DNA of 64,000 bases from DATKZH01 sp964475955. Lineage in GTDB: Bacteria > Planctomycetota > Planctomycetia > Pirellulales > Thermoguttaceae. The stretch is from the NCBI GenBank assembly GCA_964475955.1, contig CAYYZY010000012.1, positions 11,385 through 75,384 of the forward strand. Direction: 5' to 3'. Position 1 is the stretch's first letter; every line of letters starts with the position of its first letter. The notes beneath the pieces are model-generated. The model saw nothing but the letters and a program-made list of their open reading frames with translations, was not told where the DNA came from and searched no databases. Made by a program: the position numbers and the translations under genes. Of this stretch, positions 17,569-26,769 are shown in pieces.

Positions 17569-18354
17569 ATGAACTTCCGCGTCGACTTAGAGGTCTTCAG
17601 GGGACCACTCGACCTGCTCCTCTATTTGGTGCGCAAGCACGAGGTGGAGATCGTCGACATCCCCATCGCCGCGATCACCGACCAGTACCTGGAGTACCTG
17701 GAAGTGCTCCAGCAGTTGGACGTCAACGCGGTCGGCGACTTCCTGGCCATGGCCAGCACACTGGTGGAGATTAAGTCGCGGCACGTGCTCCCGCGGGCCG
17801 ACGAGGTGGAAGAAGACATCGAGGACCCCCGCAAAGAGCTGGTCCGGCGGCTCCTGGAGTACAAGGAGTATCGCGACGCGGCCAGCATGCTCGAGGAGCG
17901 GAGCCGTTGGTGGCAGCGGCGCTGTCCGCGGCTGACCAGCGATCTCCCACCCCGCAAGAGGGACTTGGCCGAGGAGCCGATTCACGAAGTGGAGCTGTGG
18001 GACCTGGTCAGCGCGTTCGGCCGCATCATGCGCGACACCGTGTCGGCCAGGCCCTCCAGCATCGTCTACGACGAAACGCCGATCCAAGTCTACATGGGCC
18101 GAATCTACGACCGCGTTTGCCGCGAGGGCCAACTCGCCTTCGCTGAGCTGTTCCAGCCGGGGATGCACAAGTCGGCCCTGATCGGTATCTTCCTGGCCGT
18201 GCTGGAACTAGTCCGCCACTCCCGGGTACGCCTCGACCAGAACGATCTGTTCGGCGAAATCTGGCTCCTGCCCCGGCAAGACCGCCCTGAGCCCCTGGAC
18301 CTGTCGCAGGTCGACAACTACGATCACCAGTCGGCAGCCGGCAGCCTGGACTAG
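17569..18354 (+). CDS. scpA: Segregation and condensation protein A
   Basis: 261 residues. ScpA is the kleisin that bridges the SMC heads and works with ScpB in chromosome condensation and segregation. The N-terminal signature is complete: FRVDLEVFRGPLDLLLYLVR, then HEVEIVDIPIAAITDQYLEY and VGDFLAMASTLVEIKSRHVL. The C-terminal winged-helix region contains RICREGQ-like FAELF and HKSALIGIFLAVLELVRH. ATG 17569 is set by the conserved start MNFRVDLEVF. No scpB or smc is in the window; the next gene, an RNase Z-like hydrolase, begins 120 bp downstream on the same strand. Confidence 0.93.
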   Translation: MNFRVDLEVFRGPLDLLLYLVRKHEVEIVDIPIAAITDQYLEYLEVLQQLDVNAVGDFLAMASTLVEIKSRHVLPRADEVEEDIEDPRKELVRRLLEYKEYRDAASMLEERSRWWQRRCPRLTSDLPPRKRDLAEEPIHEVELWDLVSAFGRIMRDTVSARPSSIVYDETPIQVYMGRIYDRVCREGQLAFAELFQPGMHKSALIGIFLAVLELVRHSRVRLDQNDLFGEIWLLPRQDRPEPLDLSQVDNYDHQSAAGSLD

Positions 18355-18474
18355 CCGGGAAGGACCCCATGGCCCGTGGCGGGCCGCCCCTTACCGGATG
18401 GCCGCTTGCGGCTTCGCCCTCCGAAGGACGACCGCGGAGCCGTCGAAGTCGACCACCGAGCCGATCATCGTGCG

Positions 18475-19374
18475 ATGAACAAGCCCTCCAAGCCCAACGA
18501 GTCCGCCAAACCCGACGCGGCACTCGCCGCCGGTCCGCTCAACGATCAGCCCGTCAGGACCCTCGTCCACAAGAACTTCACCATCGAGGGCTTTTCCCGG
18601 GCCGCCGTGCAAACGTACTGGCGCATTCCGGAGCTGAAGCTCGGTTTCGACCTGGGGGCGCAGCCGTGGTCGTTCATGGGCACGCCCACGTGGTTCGTCT
18701 CGCACACGCACATCGACCACATCCTGGCCCTGCCCGCCTACGTCGCCCGACGCCGCATGATGAAAATGGAGCCGCCGGTGATCTACCTGCCCGAGAAGGC
18801 GGTCGACACCGTCGGGCGCCTGCTCCGTCAGGTGAGCCGGCTCGACCGCGGGCGGTTGCCCTGCGAGTTGGTGGGCACCCGGCCGGGCGACGAGGTCGAG
18901 CTATCGCGCGAGCTGGTGGTCACCGTCTCCGCCACGCGGCACACGGTTCCCTCGCTCGGCTACCTCGTTTGGGAGCGCCGGCGCAAGCTGAAGCCGGAGT
19001 ACCAGCATCTTCGGGGCCACGAGATCCGCGATCTCCGGCTGGGCGGCACCGACGTGACCAACGAAATCCGCGTTCCACGGCTGGCCTACCTCGGCGACAG
19101 CGCGCCGGAAGCGCTCGACGACTGCCCGGCGATGTACGACGCCGAGGTGCTGATCATGGAGATCACCTTCGTCGCCCCGAGCCACCGCAAGGAGAAGATC
19201 CACAAGTTCGGTCATACGCATCTCGACGACGTGGTGGAGCGTCGCGACCGGTTCCGGAACGAGCTGGTCATTGCCGCCCATTTCAGCACCCGCTACCAGC
19301 CACGGCGGATCCAGCGCCACGTATCCAAGGCCCTGCCCGACATGCTCGGCGGCCGCCTCCACCTCTGGCTGTAG
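18475..19374 (+). CDS. MBL-fold metallo-hydrolase, RNase Z-like
   Basis: 299 residues from ATG 18475. The first metal motif is SHTHIDHILALPAYV (HxHxDH), the next conserved His lies in VSATRHTVPSLGYLV, then comes YLGDSAPEAL with the bridging Asp, and finally GHTHLDDVV and AAHFSTRY, as in tRNase Z. This enzyme class trims tRNA 3' ends or cleaves other phosphodiesters using two zinc ions. It is shorter on the C-terminal side than some RNase Z proteins and carries an N-terminal Lys/Pro-rich 30-residue extension. I keep it as RNase Z-like because the flexible arm could not be confirmed by eye. Confidence 0.8.
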   Translation: MNKPSKPNESAKPDAALAAGPLNDQPVRTLVHKNFTIEGFSRAAVQTYWRIPELKLGFDLGAQPWSFMGTPTWFVSHTHIDHILALPAYVARRRMMKMEPPVIYLPEKAVDTVGRLLRQVSRLDRGRLPCELVGTRPGDEVELSRELVVTVSATRHTVPSLGYLVWERRRKLKPEYQHLRGHEIRDLRLGGTDVTNEIRVPRLAYLGDSAPEALDDCPAMYDAEVLIMEITFVAPSHRKEKIHKFGHTHLDDVVERRDRFRNELVIAAHFSTRYQPRRIQRHVSKALPDMLGGRLHLWL

Positions 19375-19436
19375 CCCGTATGGTTGCGACCTTTCGGAGT
19401 GCGGCGACTGCGATGAATCCCCGGGAGATGCGCGTC

Positions 19437-20429
19437 ATGAAGCGGCAGACCGTCCGGGTGCTCTCCGGCGACGACGTGCGCACGGCCCTTCCCATGCCCG
19501 ACGCCGTTGACGCAATGAAGGGCGCGTTTCGGCAGCTTTCGCTGGGGGAGGCCGTCGTGCCGCCGCGGGCATACGTCGAAACCGCGAGCCGCGAGGGCGT
19601 CGCCCTGTTCATGCCGGCCTACGCGCCGGCTGAGGATCGAATGGCCGTCAAGGTCGTCACGCTCTTCGAAGGAAACAGCGCCCGGGGCCTGCCTCGCATC
19701 CAGTCCGTGGTGCTCCTGGTCGACGCCGACGATGGAAGCCCGTTGGCCGTGATCGACGGCACGTCGCTGACGGCGCTGCGCACGGGGGCCGCCTCCGGCG
19801 CGGCCACCGACCTGCTGGCACGGCCCGACGCCTCGGTGGCCGCCGTCTTCGGCGCCGGCGTGCAGGGGCGCACCCAACTGGAGGCCGTCCTTGCGGTGCG
19901 ATCTCTCCGCGAGGTCCGCGTCGTCGACCCGAGCCCCGAGGCGGCCGAGGCGTTTTGCCTCGAGATGACCGAGAAGACGGGCGTGCCGGTCAAACGGGCG
20001 CCCACGGCGGCCGAAGCCGTGCGGGAGGCCGACGTCGTCTGCACCGCCACCACCTCGCGCGCGCCGGTCTTCGACGACGCCGACCTCAAGCCGGGCGTCC
20101 ACGTCAACGCCGTCGGGTCTTACCGGCCCGATGTGCGGGAAGTGCCCGAGGCGACCGTCGCCCGGGCGACGATCGTCGTCGATCACCGCGAGAGTGCGCT
20201 GGCCGAGGCCGGCGACCTGCTCATGCCCCTGCGCGCGGGCGCGATCCGCGAGGACCGCCTGGCCACGGAGTTGGGCGACGTGCTCGACGGCCGCAAGCCG
20301 GGCAGGACTTCGGCCGAGGAAGTGACGTTGTTCAAGTCGGTCGGCGTCGCCGTCCAGGATCTGGCGGCCGCCGCGCGCGTGTTCCGGCTCGCCACCGAAC
20401 GGCGGTTAGGTGTGGAAGTACCTATATGA
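19437..20429 (+). CDS. Ornithine cyclodeaminase/mu-crystallin family protein
   Basis: 330 residues. The start MKRQTVRVLSGDDV at ATG 19437 has GGGAGA about nine bases upstream; ATGs at 19413 and 19428 are alternatives. Conserved features are LGEAVVPPRAYVE, AVKVVTLFEGNSARGLP with the substrate-binding Lys, DGTSLTALRTGAASGAATD, the Rossmann motif VAAVFGAGVQGRTQLEAVL, and PGVHVNAVGSYRPDVRE. Family members are NAD(P)-dependent and include ornithine cyclodeaminase, alanine dehydrogenase and ketimine reductases; the actual substrate is unknown. It lies 60 bp after the RNase Z-like gene and converges with the kinase gene, whose stop codon is six bases away. Confidence 0.85.
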   Translation: MKRQTVRVLSGDDVRTALPMPDAVDAMKGAFRQLSLGEAVVPPRAYVETASREGVALFMPAYAPAEDRMAVKVVTLFEGNSARGLPRIQSVVLLVDADDGSPLAVIDGTSLTALRTGAASGAATDLLARPDASVAAVFGAGVQGRTQLEAVLAVRSLREVRVVDPSPEAAEAFCLEMTEKTGVPVKRAPTAAEAVREADVVCTATTSRAPVFDDADLKPGVHVNAVGSYRPDVREVPEATVARATIVVDHRESALAEAGDLLMPLRAGAIREDRLATELGDVLDGRKPGRTSAEEVTLFKSVGVAVQDLAAAARVFRLATERRLGVEVPI

Positions 20430-20434
20430 GTCGG

Positions 20435-23035
20435 CTAGTGCGAAAGGCTGTCGGCGGCACGTGCACCGGAACGGCGGTCGGGGGGATTCGTGCCGTCCTG
20501 TTTCGCGTTCGCCTTCCGGTAGTCGCGAACGAAGTGGGCGAAGAAGTCGTTCAGTCCGCTTCGGATCGGCGAGGGAAGCGTGGGCCGACGCAACACGTAC
20601 GGCGAGACGGTCGCGATCTCATCCTGGTGGTCCCAGACCGTAACGGGTTCCGAGTCGGCGTCGCGGCACGTCACTTCGGCCGACATCACGAAGGCGACCA
20701 TCCCGTCGGCCTGGGCCGTCTTCAGCGTCAGATGCATCACGACCGAGTCGCCCTTGACGATCGCCAGACCGGCCCGTTCGGCCGCCTGGATCGCCTCCTG
20801 CTTCACCGCCATGTTGAGCTTGCTCATCGGGTTGCGATCCGCCGACTCGAGCTGAAACGACAACTGCGAAATCGCGGCGAAGCGGGCACGCAGTTCGGCC
20901 GGATCGGGCGGGGCCGGCTTCGCCTTCGGTTGAGCTTCGGGTTTCGCGCCCGGCGCTGCCTCTTCGGCACCCGGCTTCACTTGCCCCGCGCCTGGCGGGG
21001 GACGGCGGTCGTCCTGGCCGGCGGGCGGAGCGTCGCGAGGTTCCCGAGCGCGGGGCCCCTCGCGCCGCGGCTGCGGTCGGCCATCGGGCTCCCCCGCGGG
21101 GGCGGCGCCGCGATCCGTGGCAGGCTCCTTCGCCGCGCCGGGAGCGCCAGCCGCCGGTTCCGCTTCATCCGGCGGCGATGACGCCGACTTTTCCGAAGGG
21201 GCCGCCGGGGCGCTCTCCCCGTTGGGCTGCGAAGGCTCCGCCGAGGCCGCCACCCCTTCGGCCGGCGTTTGCTCCGCCTGGCCGTCGGCAGACGGCGCGA
21301 CGGGCGCGCCCGCCGGAGCCGCCGAAGGTCGAGACGCGGTCGGTCGAGGCGACTCGTCGCGGGCCGGCCCGGAGTTGAGCACGATCACCAGGATCAGCAC
21401 GATCGCCGCCGCCCCGGCGATCCCCCCCCACACGATCGGCTTGCCCCACGGGCTCTCGGGGCTCTCCGCTTTGCCCTTCTTGGCGTCGCCCTTCTTTGCG
21501 TCGGGCTTGGACAGGCTCGGCAGGGGGCGTGGCGGGGCTTCGGCGGCCGCCCCGGCCAGGCTCTCGTCGTCCAGAAGCGACGACATCCAGTCGTCCTGCG
21601 GAGCGGAGAGGCCGTCGAGCTCCGGACCCGCCTCCGGCTGCGGCTGCGCGGTCTCCTCGGACGGCTTCGCCTGAGAGTCGCCCGAGGGGCCCGCGGCGCC
21701 GGAGCCCGACGCCGCCTTGTCGTCGTCGGCCGATTTCCCGGCGTCCTTCGAGGCGCCGGATTGGCCGACGCTCGAGGGCCGCGGCGAGGGGCCCTCGTCG
21801 TCCAGCGGAGCCAGTTGCAGCTCGGCCTCGGTGTCCTCCACGGAACTGGCACGCGAGCGCCTCGTGTCGTCCGGCACCGACGACGGACGCGCGGTCGGCG
21901 GAAGGAGGCGCGTCGGCGTCGAGGAGGACGAGGGCCGATACGCCGGGCGAAGCGGCGCGACCCGGGGCAGGAAGCCGCTGTCGCTCGACTGGTTGGCCAG
22001 CCAGGCCGCCAGGCACTCGGCCACCTCGTGCGCCGTCTGGTGGCGATCCTCCCGCTTCTTGGCCGTCATCCGATCGATAATCGCCACGAGGTGCGGCGGC
22101 GCGTCGGGACGCTGGTTCTCAATCGGGTCGGCCGGCTTGGTCTGATGGGCCATCAGACGCTGCGCGACGGAGCCCTCCGGGTACGGCGGACGACCCGTGA
22201 GCAGGAAGTAGAACGTCTGCCCCAGGCTGTAAATGTCGGCCCGCGCGTCGACGTCGTGGCAGTCGATGGCCTGCTCGGGGGCCAGGTAGTCGACGGTTCC
22301 CAGCACGGTGTCGCCGAGCCGATTGGTGAGCCCGGTGCCCTGGCCTTCTTCGTAGAAGAGGGCCAAGCCGAGATCGAGGACTTTGACGACGCCTTTCCGG
22401 TCGACCAGCAGGTTGGCCGGCTTGATGTCGCGATGCACGAGCCCCGCTTCGTGCGCGTGCGCCAGCCCCTCGGCCGACTGGCGCACGTACTCGGCCGCCT
22501 CGCGGTACGGAAGCACGCCTCCCTGATCCACTTTCGCCTGGAGGTCCTGGCCTTCCACGTACTCCATCACCAGGTAGTGGACCACCGTGTTGCGGCGTAC
22601 GTCCTTGTTCAGGTCGTACGCCCGCACGATGTTCGGGTGATCCAGCGCCGCCACGGCCTGCGCTTCGCGGTAGAAGCGATCGAGCAGCGATGGATCTTCC
22701 TGGGAGCTCCTCGACGGCAGCACCTTGATGGCCGAGAGGCGCCGCATCACGGAATGCCGGGCCAAATAGACCGTCCCCATGCCACCCTGGCCCAGCGGCT
22801 TCATGATGCAGTACGGGCCGAGGACGAACCCCTTGTGCTTCCCCTCGATGAGCTTGTTGGTTTGCCACTCGGTGAGCACGCCGCGAGCGATCAGCTCTTC
22901 GCCGATCTTCTCGGGGGCGTCGAGGTCGTCGCGCTGGCCGAGTTCTTCGGCCAATCGCTCCATCTCACTCTCCGGTACGATCCCGCTCTCTCGGAGGCGA
23001 TCGAGAAACTCGGCGAGTGCTGGTCCAACGGGCAT
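20435..23035 (-). CDS. Ser/Thr protein kinase with transmembrane segment and long Ala/Pro linker
   Basis: 866 residues from ATG 23035 (MPVGPALAEFLDRL); the frame continues upstream without conserved sequence. Residues 1-70 form a helical cap (EELIARGVLTEWQTNKLIEG) also present in the second kinase at 30035. The Hanks-type kinase domain runs from about 75 to 350: glycine loop GQGGMGTV (82-89), Lys104 in SAIKVL, HRDIKPAN (201-208) and DLG (221-223) in place of DFG. A disordered acidic/Ser/Pro linker follows, then one membrane helix (WGGIAGAAAIVLILVIVL), an Ala/Pro/Glu-rich extracytoplasmic stretch, and a folded C-terminal domain of about 130 residues that I do not recognise. Such kinases probably sense an envelope signal. 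Confidence 0.85.
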   Translation of the reverse strand: MPVGPALAEFLDRLRESGIVPESEMERLAEELGQRDDLDAPEKIGEELIARGVLTEWQTNKLIEGKHKGFVLGPYCIMKPLGQGGMGTVYLARHSVMRRLSAIKVLPSRSSQEDPSLLDRFYREAQAVAALDHPNIVRAYDLNKDVRRNTVVHYLVMEYVEGQDLQAKVDQGGVLPYREAAEYVRQSAEGLAHAHEAGLVHRDIKPANLLVDRKGVVKVLDLGLALFYEEGQGTGLTNRLGDTVLGTVDYLAPEQAIDCHDVDARADIYSLGQTFYFLLTGRPPYPEGSVAQRLMAHQTKPADPIENQRPDAPPHLVAIIDRMTAKKREDRHQTAHEVAECLAAWLANQSSDSGFLPRVAPLRPAYRPSSSSTPTRLLPPTARPSSVPDDTRRSRASSVEDTEAELQLAPLDDEGPSPRPSSVGQSGASKDAGKSADDDKAASGSGAAGPSGDSQAKPSEETAQPQPEAGPELDGLSAPQDDWMSSLLDDESLAGAAAEAPPRPLPSLSKPDAKKGDAKKGKAESPESPWGKPIVWGGIAGAAAIVLILVIVLNSGPARDESPRPTASRPSAAPAGAPVAPSADGQAEQTPAEGVAASAEPSQPNGESAPAAPSEKSASSPPDEAEPAAGAPGAAKEPATDRGAAPAGEPDGRPQPRREGPRAREPRDAPPAGQDDRRPPPGAGQVKPGAEEAAPGAKPEAQPKAKPAPPDPAELRARFAAISQLSFQLESADRNPMSKLNMAVKQEAIQAAERAGLAIVKGDSVVMHLTLKTAQADGMVAFVMSAEVTCRDADSEPVTVWDHQDEIATVSPYVLRRPTLPSPIRSGLNDFFAHFVRDYRKANAKQDGTNPPDRRSGARAADSLSH

Positions 23036-23690
23036 CGCAATCGATCCCACGTACACGGGTGACCGCTGCCGCCATCCATGCGGAAGCGACCCGCTCGGAG
23101 AAACTTGCCACGAAAGCCGGACGAACGAACGCGTCGGGACTAGTGACCGGTAGAATGCGCACCAGCGCACCCTTACCTTCTCGCGTCACCAGCATTTTAG
23201 TGTAGCTTTGCGGTTTCTTGTAGCCATCGGTCAACAAAATCCGTACCGAACCGGCGCGCGGGCCCAGAAACGCGAGCCGGCAAGTGAACTTTACCGGCGC
23301 GCTTCGCGGAATGAGGCCGAAGGTCCCGGTCAGGCAAGAGAGTACGATGGCCGAGCGCGGCCCGGTGCGTGCCGGTTCCATCTCGTGCGCGTTCTTCGAA
23401 GCGTTGCCCACTTTGGCCGCTACCGCCACCCCCGAAATGGCTATTCGGCCGAACCGGATTGACGACGTTGCCGCTCGGCGTTGCGATTGCGGACGAACAC
23501 CCAAAGCCGCAACGGGCCCTTTACTGCCTGGACACCAACCCCGCCCTAGGCCATCATGAATGGGTCGTGCGGGCACCTGTGCCCGGCCGGGGCGTGGTGC
23601 GAGGCACGATCTTTTCGGACACATCTGTCGGCTCGGACACATCTGTCGGCGGTTTCTCCGGGGGGGAGGGCGCCGGCCTGGGGGTCACCG
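23036..23690. other. Intergenic region between divergent kinase and hybrid histidine kinase genes
   Basis: About 655 bp, expected to carry two divergent promoters. It contains an 18-bp perfect tandem duplication at 23615-23650. No gene with coding character was found. Confidence 0.5.
23615..23650. repeat. Perfect 18-bp tandem duplication upstream of the hybrid kinase gene
   Basis: TCGGACACATCTGTCGGC occurs twice back to back (23615-23632 and 23633-23650), ending 40 bp before the proposed start codon. Each unit contains the near-palindrome GACACATCTGTC, so two regulator half-sites in tandem are possible. Confidence 0.6.
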
Positions 23691-26441
23691 ATGGGCGAGG
23701 CCCTGGAGCTTCTCTGCGATCTGTTCGACCACAGCGGCGACATCGTGTTGCTGGCTTCGCTTCAAGGCAAGCCGGCATTCGTCAACGCCGCCGGACGCCG
23801 ACTGCTGGCGATCCCCGCCGAAACGGACGTCTCCCGAACCGGCCTCAGCGACTACTACACCGACGCCACCTGGCAGCGCCTCCGGCAAGTGGCGATTCCC
23901 GCGGTGAACCGGTCGGGGCAATGGGAGGGCGAGGGGCACCTCCGCCCGTTCGACGGCGGCGAGCCGATCGACGTGGCCATCACCGCCTTCCTGGCCAAGC
24001 ACCCCCGGAGCGGGCGCTCCATCTGCCTGGCCACCATCCACCGCGACCTCCGCGACCGCCAACGCGCTGAGACCAGCACGATCCTCAACGAGGCGATCCT
24101 CGAGGCCTCGCTCGACCCGATCGTCACCGTCAACCACGAAGGGGTGATCACCGTCTTCAATCGAGCGGCCGAGGAGACGTTCGGACGCCGCGCCGCCGAC
24201 GTGCTCGGCAAACGGTCGGAGGACCTCCTCTTCGCCCCCGACGAAGAGGCCGCGCAGGACCGGGTCGAACGGCACGTCTCCAACCGCAAGGGATCGATGC
24301 TCGGCCGGCGCACCGAGATGACGGCCGTTCGGGCCAGCGGCGAGACGTTTCCCGTCGAGACCGTGATAACGATCAGCCAGGTCAAGGACCTGCCCGTCTT
24401 CACATTCTTCCTCCGCGACATCAGCGACCGGAAGCGGTGGGAGACGGCCTTGAGACAAGCCAAGGAGGCGGCCGAGGCCGCCAGCGAGGCCAAGACCTTC
24501 TTCCTGGCGAACGTCAGCCACGAAATCCGCACCCCGATGAACGCCATCATCGGCCTGACCGAGTTGGTCCTGGAGACCTCGCTCAGCCCCACCCAGCGCG
24601 AGTACTTGCAGATGATCCAGGAGTCGGGCGAGTCGCTGCTCAGGCTGATCAACGACGTGCTCGACCTCTCCAAGATCGAGGCCGGCAAGTTCGACCTGGA
24701 ACCCGTGCCCTTCCTGCCCCGCAAAGCGCTCGGCGACATGATGAAATCCGTGGCGATTCGGGCGCACGGGAAAGGCCTCGAACTCGCCTGCCGCGTGGCC
24801 CCCGAGGTGCCCGAGCGCTTGATCGGCGACCCGGCGCGGCTCGGGCAGGTCGTGGTCAACCTGGTCGGAAACGCCATCAAGTTCACCGAACGCGGCGAAG
24901 TCGTGCTCGACGTGAGCACCGCATCCCGCACCGAGGACGAGGTCGTGCTCCACTTCGCCGTGCGCGACACGGGCATCGGCATCCCCCAAGACAAGTGCGC
25001 CGACGTGTTCGGCGCCTTCGACCAGGGCGATACCTCCACCACGCGACGCTACGGCGGCACCGGCCTGGGGCTCTCCATTTCCTCCAAACTCGTGGAACTG
25101 ATGGGCGGCCGCATCGCGGTCGAGAGCGAAGTCGACCGCGGCAGCACCTTCCGCTTCACGGCCCGGTTCGGCCTTCCCGCGGGTGAATCGGAGCCGCCGC
25201 CGCGCGAGCACGCCGACCAGTTGCGCGGCACGCGCGTGCTGCTGGTCGACGACCACGCCACCTCGCGCGGGTTCGTCGAGGAGATGCTCCAAAGCTGGGA
25301 GATGGACCCCACGGCCGTCGCCACCGCGGAGGAAGCGCTCGAAGCGGTCCGGTGCCCGCAGCCGGCGGGTCGACCGTTCGGCCTCCTGCTCGTCGACCAC
25401 AACATGCCGGGGCGTGATGGGGCCGACTTGGTCGACGCGATCCGGCAGGAGACCGAGCTTCGCTGCCCGGTCGTGATGATGATCGCCCCGGCGCCCCGCC
25501 CCGAAACGCTCAGCCGTTGCGAGGAACTCGGTGTTGCAGGGCGGGTGCTCAAGCCGGTCGGGCCGTCGGACCTCTACGACACGATGGTCCGCACCCTCGG
25601 CGCCGCCGCCGGCGGCGCGGAAGGCCGGCCGGTGCAGGCGGAGGCCCCCTCGGCCCCGCGGCGGCGGCTTCGGGTGTTGCTGGCCGAAGACAGCCACGTC
25701 AACCAGGTCCTCGCCGTCCGCCTGCTGGAAAAGCAGGGCCACCGGGTGGTGGCGGTCGGCAGCGGGAAGGAGGCGGTCTCCGCGGTCCAATCCGAGACGT
25801 TCGACCTGGTCCTCATGGACGTCGAGATGCCCGAACTCGACGGCCTGGAGGCCACGCGAATCATCCGCGCCGCGGAAAGGCAGTCGGGCGGGCACGTTCC
25901 CATCCTCGCGCTCACCGCCCGGGCAATGCGCGGCGACCGAGAGCGCTGCCTCGCCGTGGGGGTCGACGGGTACGTGGCCAAACCGATCCGCGCCGCTCAG
26001 TTCTTCCGGGCGATCGAAGAGACGCTGACGGCGGCCGGGGCCCACCAGCCGTCGGAGGCCGAGCCGGAACTGCCGTCGGAGGCCGAGGCGGAAGCGCCCT
26101 CGGAGGTCGATTGGAGCGAGGCGCTGGCTTCCGTACGAAACGACCGCAATATCCTGAAGGTCGTCGTCGACACGTTTCTCGAAGATCGCCCTCACCTGAT
26201 GGACGAGACGCGCCAGGCCGTCGAAGCGCAGGACGCCGAGAAGCTGCGCCTGGCGGCCCACACGGTCAAGGGGTCGATTCGGCTTTTCGGGCGCACGCAG
26301 GCCGCCGTCCACGCGGAAGCCCTCGAAGCGATGGGCCGCTCCGGCGACGTCTCCGGCGCGCAGCAAACGTTCTTCGACCTGGAGGCCGCGATGGAGAAAC
26401 TCGTCCCGGTCCTGGAGCAGTTCGCGAGAGAACCCGCGTAG
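23691..26441 (+). CDS. Hybrid sensor histidine kinase (PAS-PAS-HK-REC-REC-HPt)
   Basis: 916 residues from ATG 23691. Domains in order: PAS-like (about 10-118), PAS (about 130-246), dimerisation/phosphoacceptor helix with His277 in ANVSHEIRTPMNAIIGLTE, HATPase with NLVGNAIKFT, DTGIGIP and GTGLGLSIS, receiver 1 (VLLVDDHATSR, phosphoacceptor Asp in LLLVDHNMPG), receiver 2 (VLLAEDSHVNQ, Asp in LVLMDVEMPELDG) and an HPt domain with its His in RLAAHTVKGSIRLFG. No membrane segment or signal peptide is seen, so it should be a cytoplasmic sensor running an internal His-Asp-His phosphorelay. No response regulator with a DNA-binding output is adjacent, so the downstream partner is elsewhere. The frame is open to 23556, but that part is intergenic in character. 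Confidence 0.9.
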   Translation: MGEALELLCDLFDHSGDIVLLASLQGKPAFVNAAGRRLLAIPAETDVSRTGLSDYYTDATWQRLRQVAIPAVNRSGQWEGEGHLRPFDGGEPIDVAITAFLAKHPRSGRSICLATIHRDLRDRQRAETSTILNEAILEASLDPIVTVNHEGVITVFNRAAEETFGRRAADVLGKRSEDLLFAPDEEAAQDRVERHVSNRKGSMLGRRTEMTAVRASGETFPVETVITISQVKDLPVFTFFLRDISDRKRWETALRQAKEAAEAASEAKTFFLANVSHEIRTPMNAIIGLTELVLETSLSPTQREYLQMIQESGESLLRLINDVLDLSKIEAGKFDLEPVPFLPRKALGDMMKSVAIRAHGKGLELACRVAPEVPERLIGDPARLGQVVVNLVGNAIKFTERGEVVLDVSTASRTEDEVVLHFAVRDTGIGIPQDKCADVFGAFDQGDTSTTRRYGGTGLGLSISSKLVELMGGRIAVESEVDRGSTFRFTARFGLPAGESEPPPREHADQLRGTRVLLVDDHATSRGFVEEMLQSWEMDPTAVATAEEALEAVRCPQPAGRPFGLLLVDHNMPGRDGADLVDAIRQETELRCPVVMMIAPAPRPETLSRCEELGVAGRVLKPVGPSDLYDTMVRTLGAAAGGAEGRPVQAEAPSAPRRRLRVLLAEDSHVNQVLAVRLLEKQGHRVVAVGSGKEAVSAVQSETFDLVLMDVEMPELDGLEATRIIRAAERQSGGHVPILALTARAMRGDRERCLAVGVDGYVAKPIRAAQFFRAIEETLTAAGAHQPSEAEPELPSEAEAEAPSEVDWSEALASVRNDRNILKVVVDTFLEDRPHLMDETRQAVEAQDAEKLRLAAHTVKGSIRLFGRTQAAVHAEALEAMGRSGDVSGAQQTFFDLEAAMEKLVPVLEQFAREPA

Positions 26442-26463
26442 TCGGCAGGCCGACAGCAAGAGG

Positions 26464-26726
26464 GGAACCACAAAGGAACACGGATGAACGCAGATGAAGG
26501 GAGAAAAGGTGCAGTTCGCGGGCGACCATGCTGCCTCGGCCGATTGCGTGGATTGTCGTTTGGTGGCCGGCAGTCAGCCGTCAGCTTTCAGCAATCAGCC
26601 CTCCAGGGGCGGGCTTTTCGTTGACAGTCCTGGCTGAAAGCTGATCGCTGACAGCTTGCCTTTTGAGCTTCCCTATCGGCGTTGATCGACGTTCATCCGC
26701 GTTCATCTGTGTTCATCTGTGGTTCC
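26464..26726. repeat. 260-bp MITE-like nested inverted repeat
   Basis: The ends GGAACCACA (26464-26472) and TGTGGTTCC (26718-26726) are inverted, and their imperfect match extends about 35 bp inward through GGATGAACGCAGATGAA-type words. Inside lies a second inverted pair, CGTCAGCTTTCAGC (near 26578) against GCTGAAAGCTGATCGCTGAC (near 26632). It fills the gap between the hybrid kinase and the SGNH-like gene. No transposase is encoded. Confidence 0.65.
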
Positions 26727-26769
26727 TTACTCCCCTCCCCGAAACAAACTCGCAAGGAAAGGTCCCATC

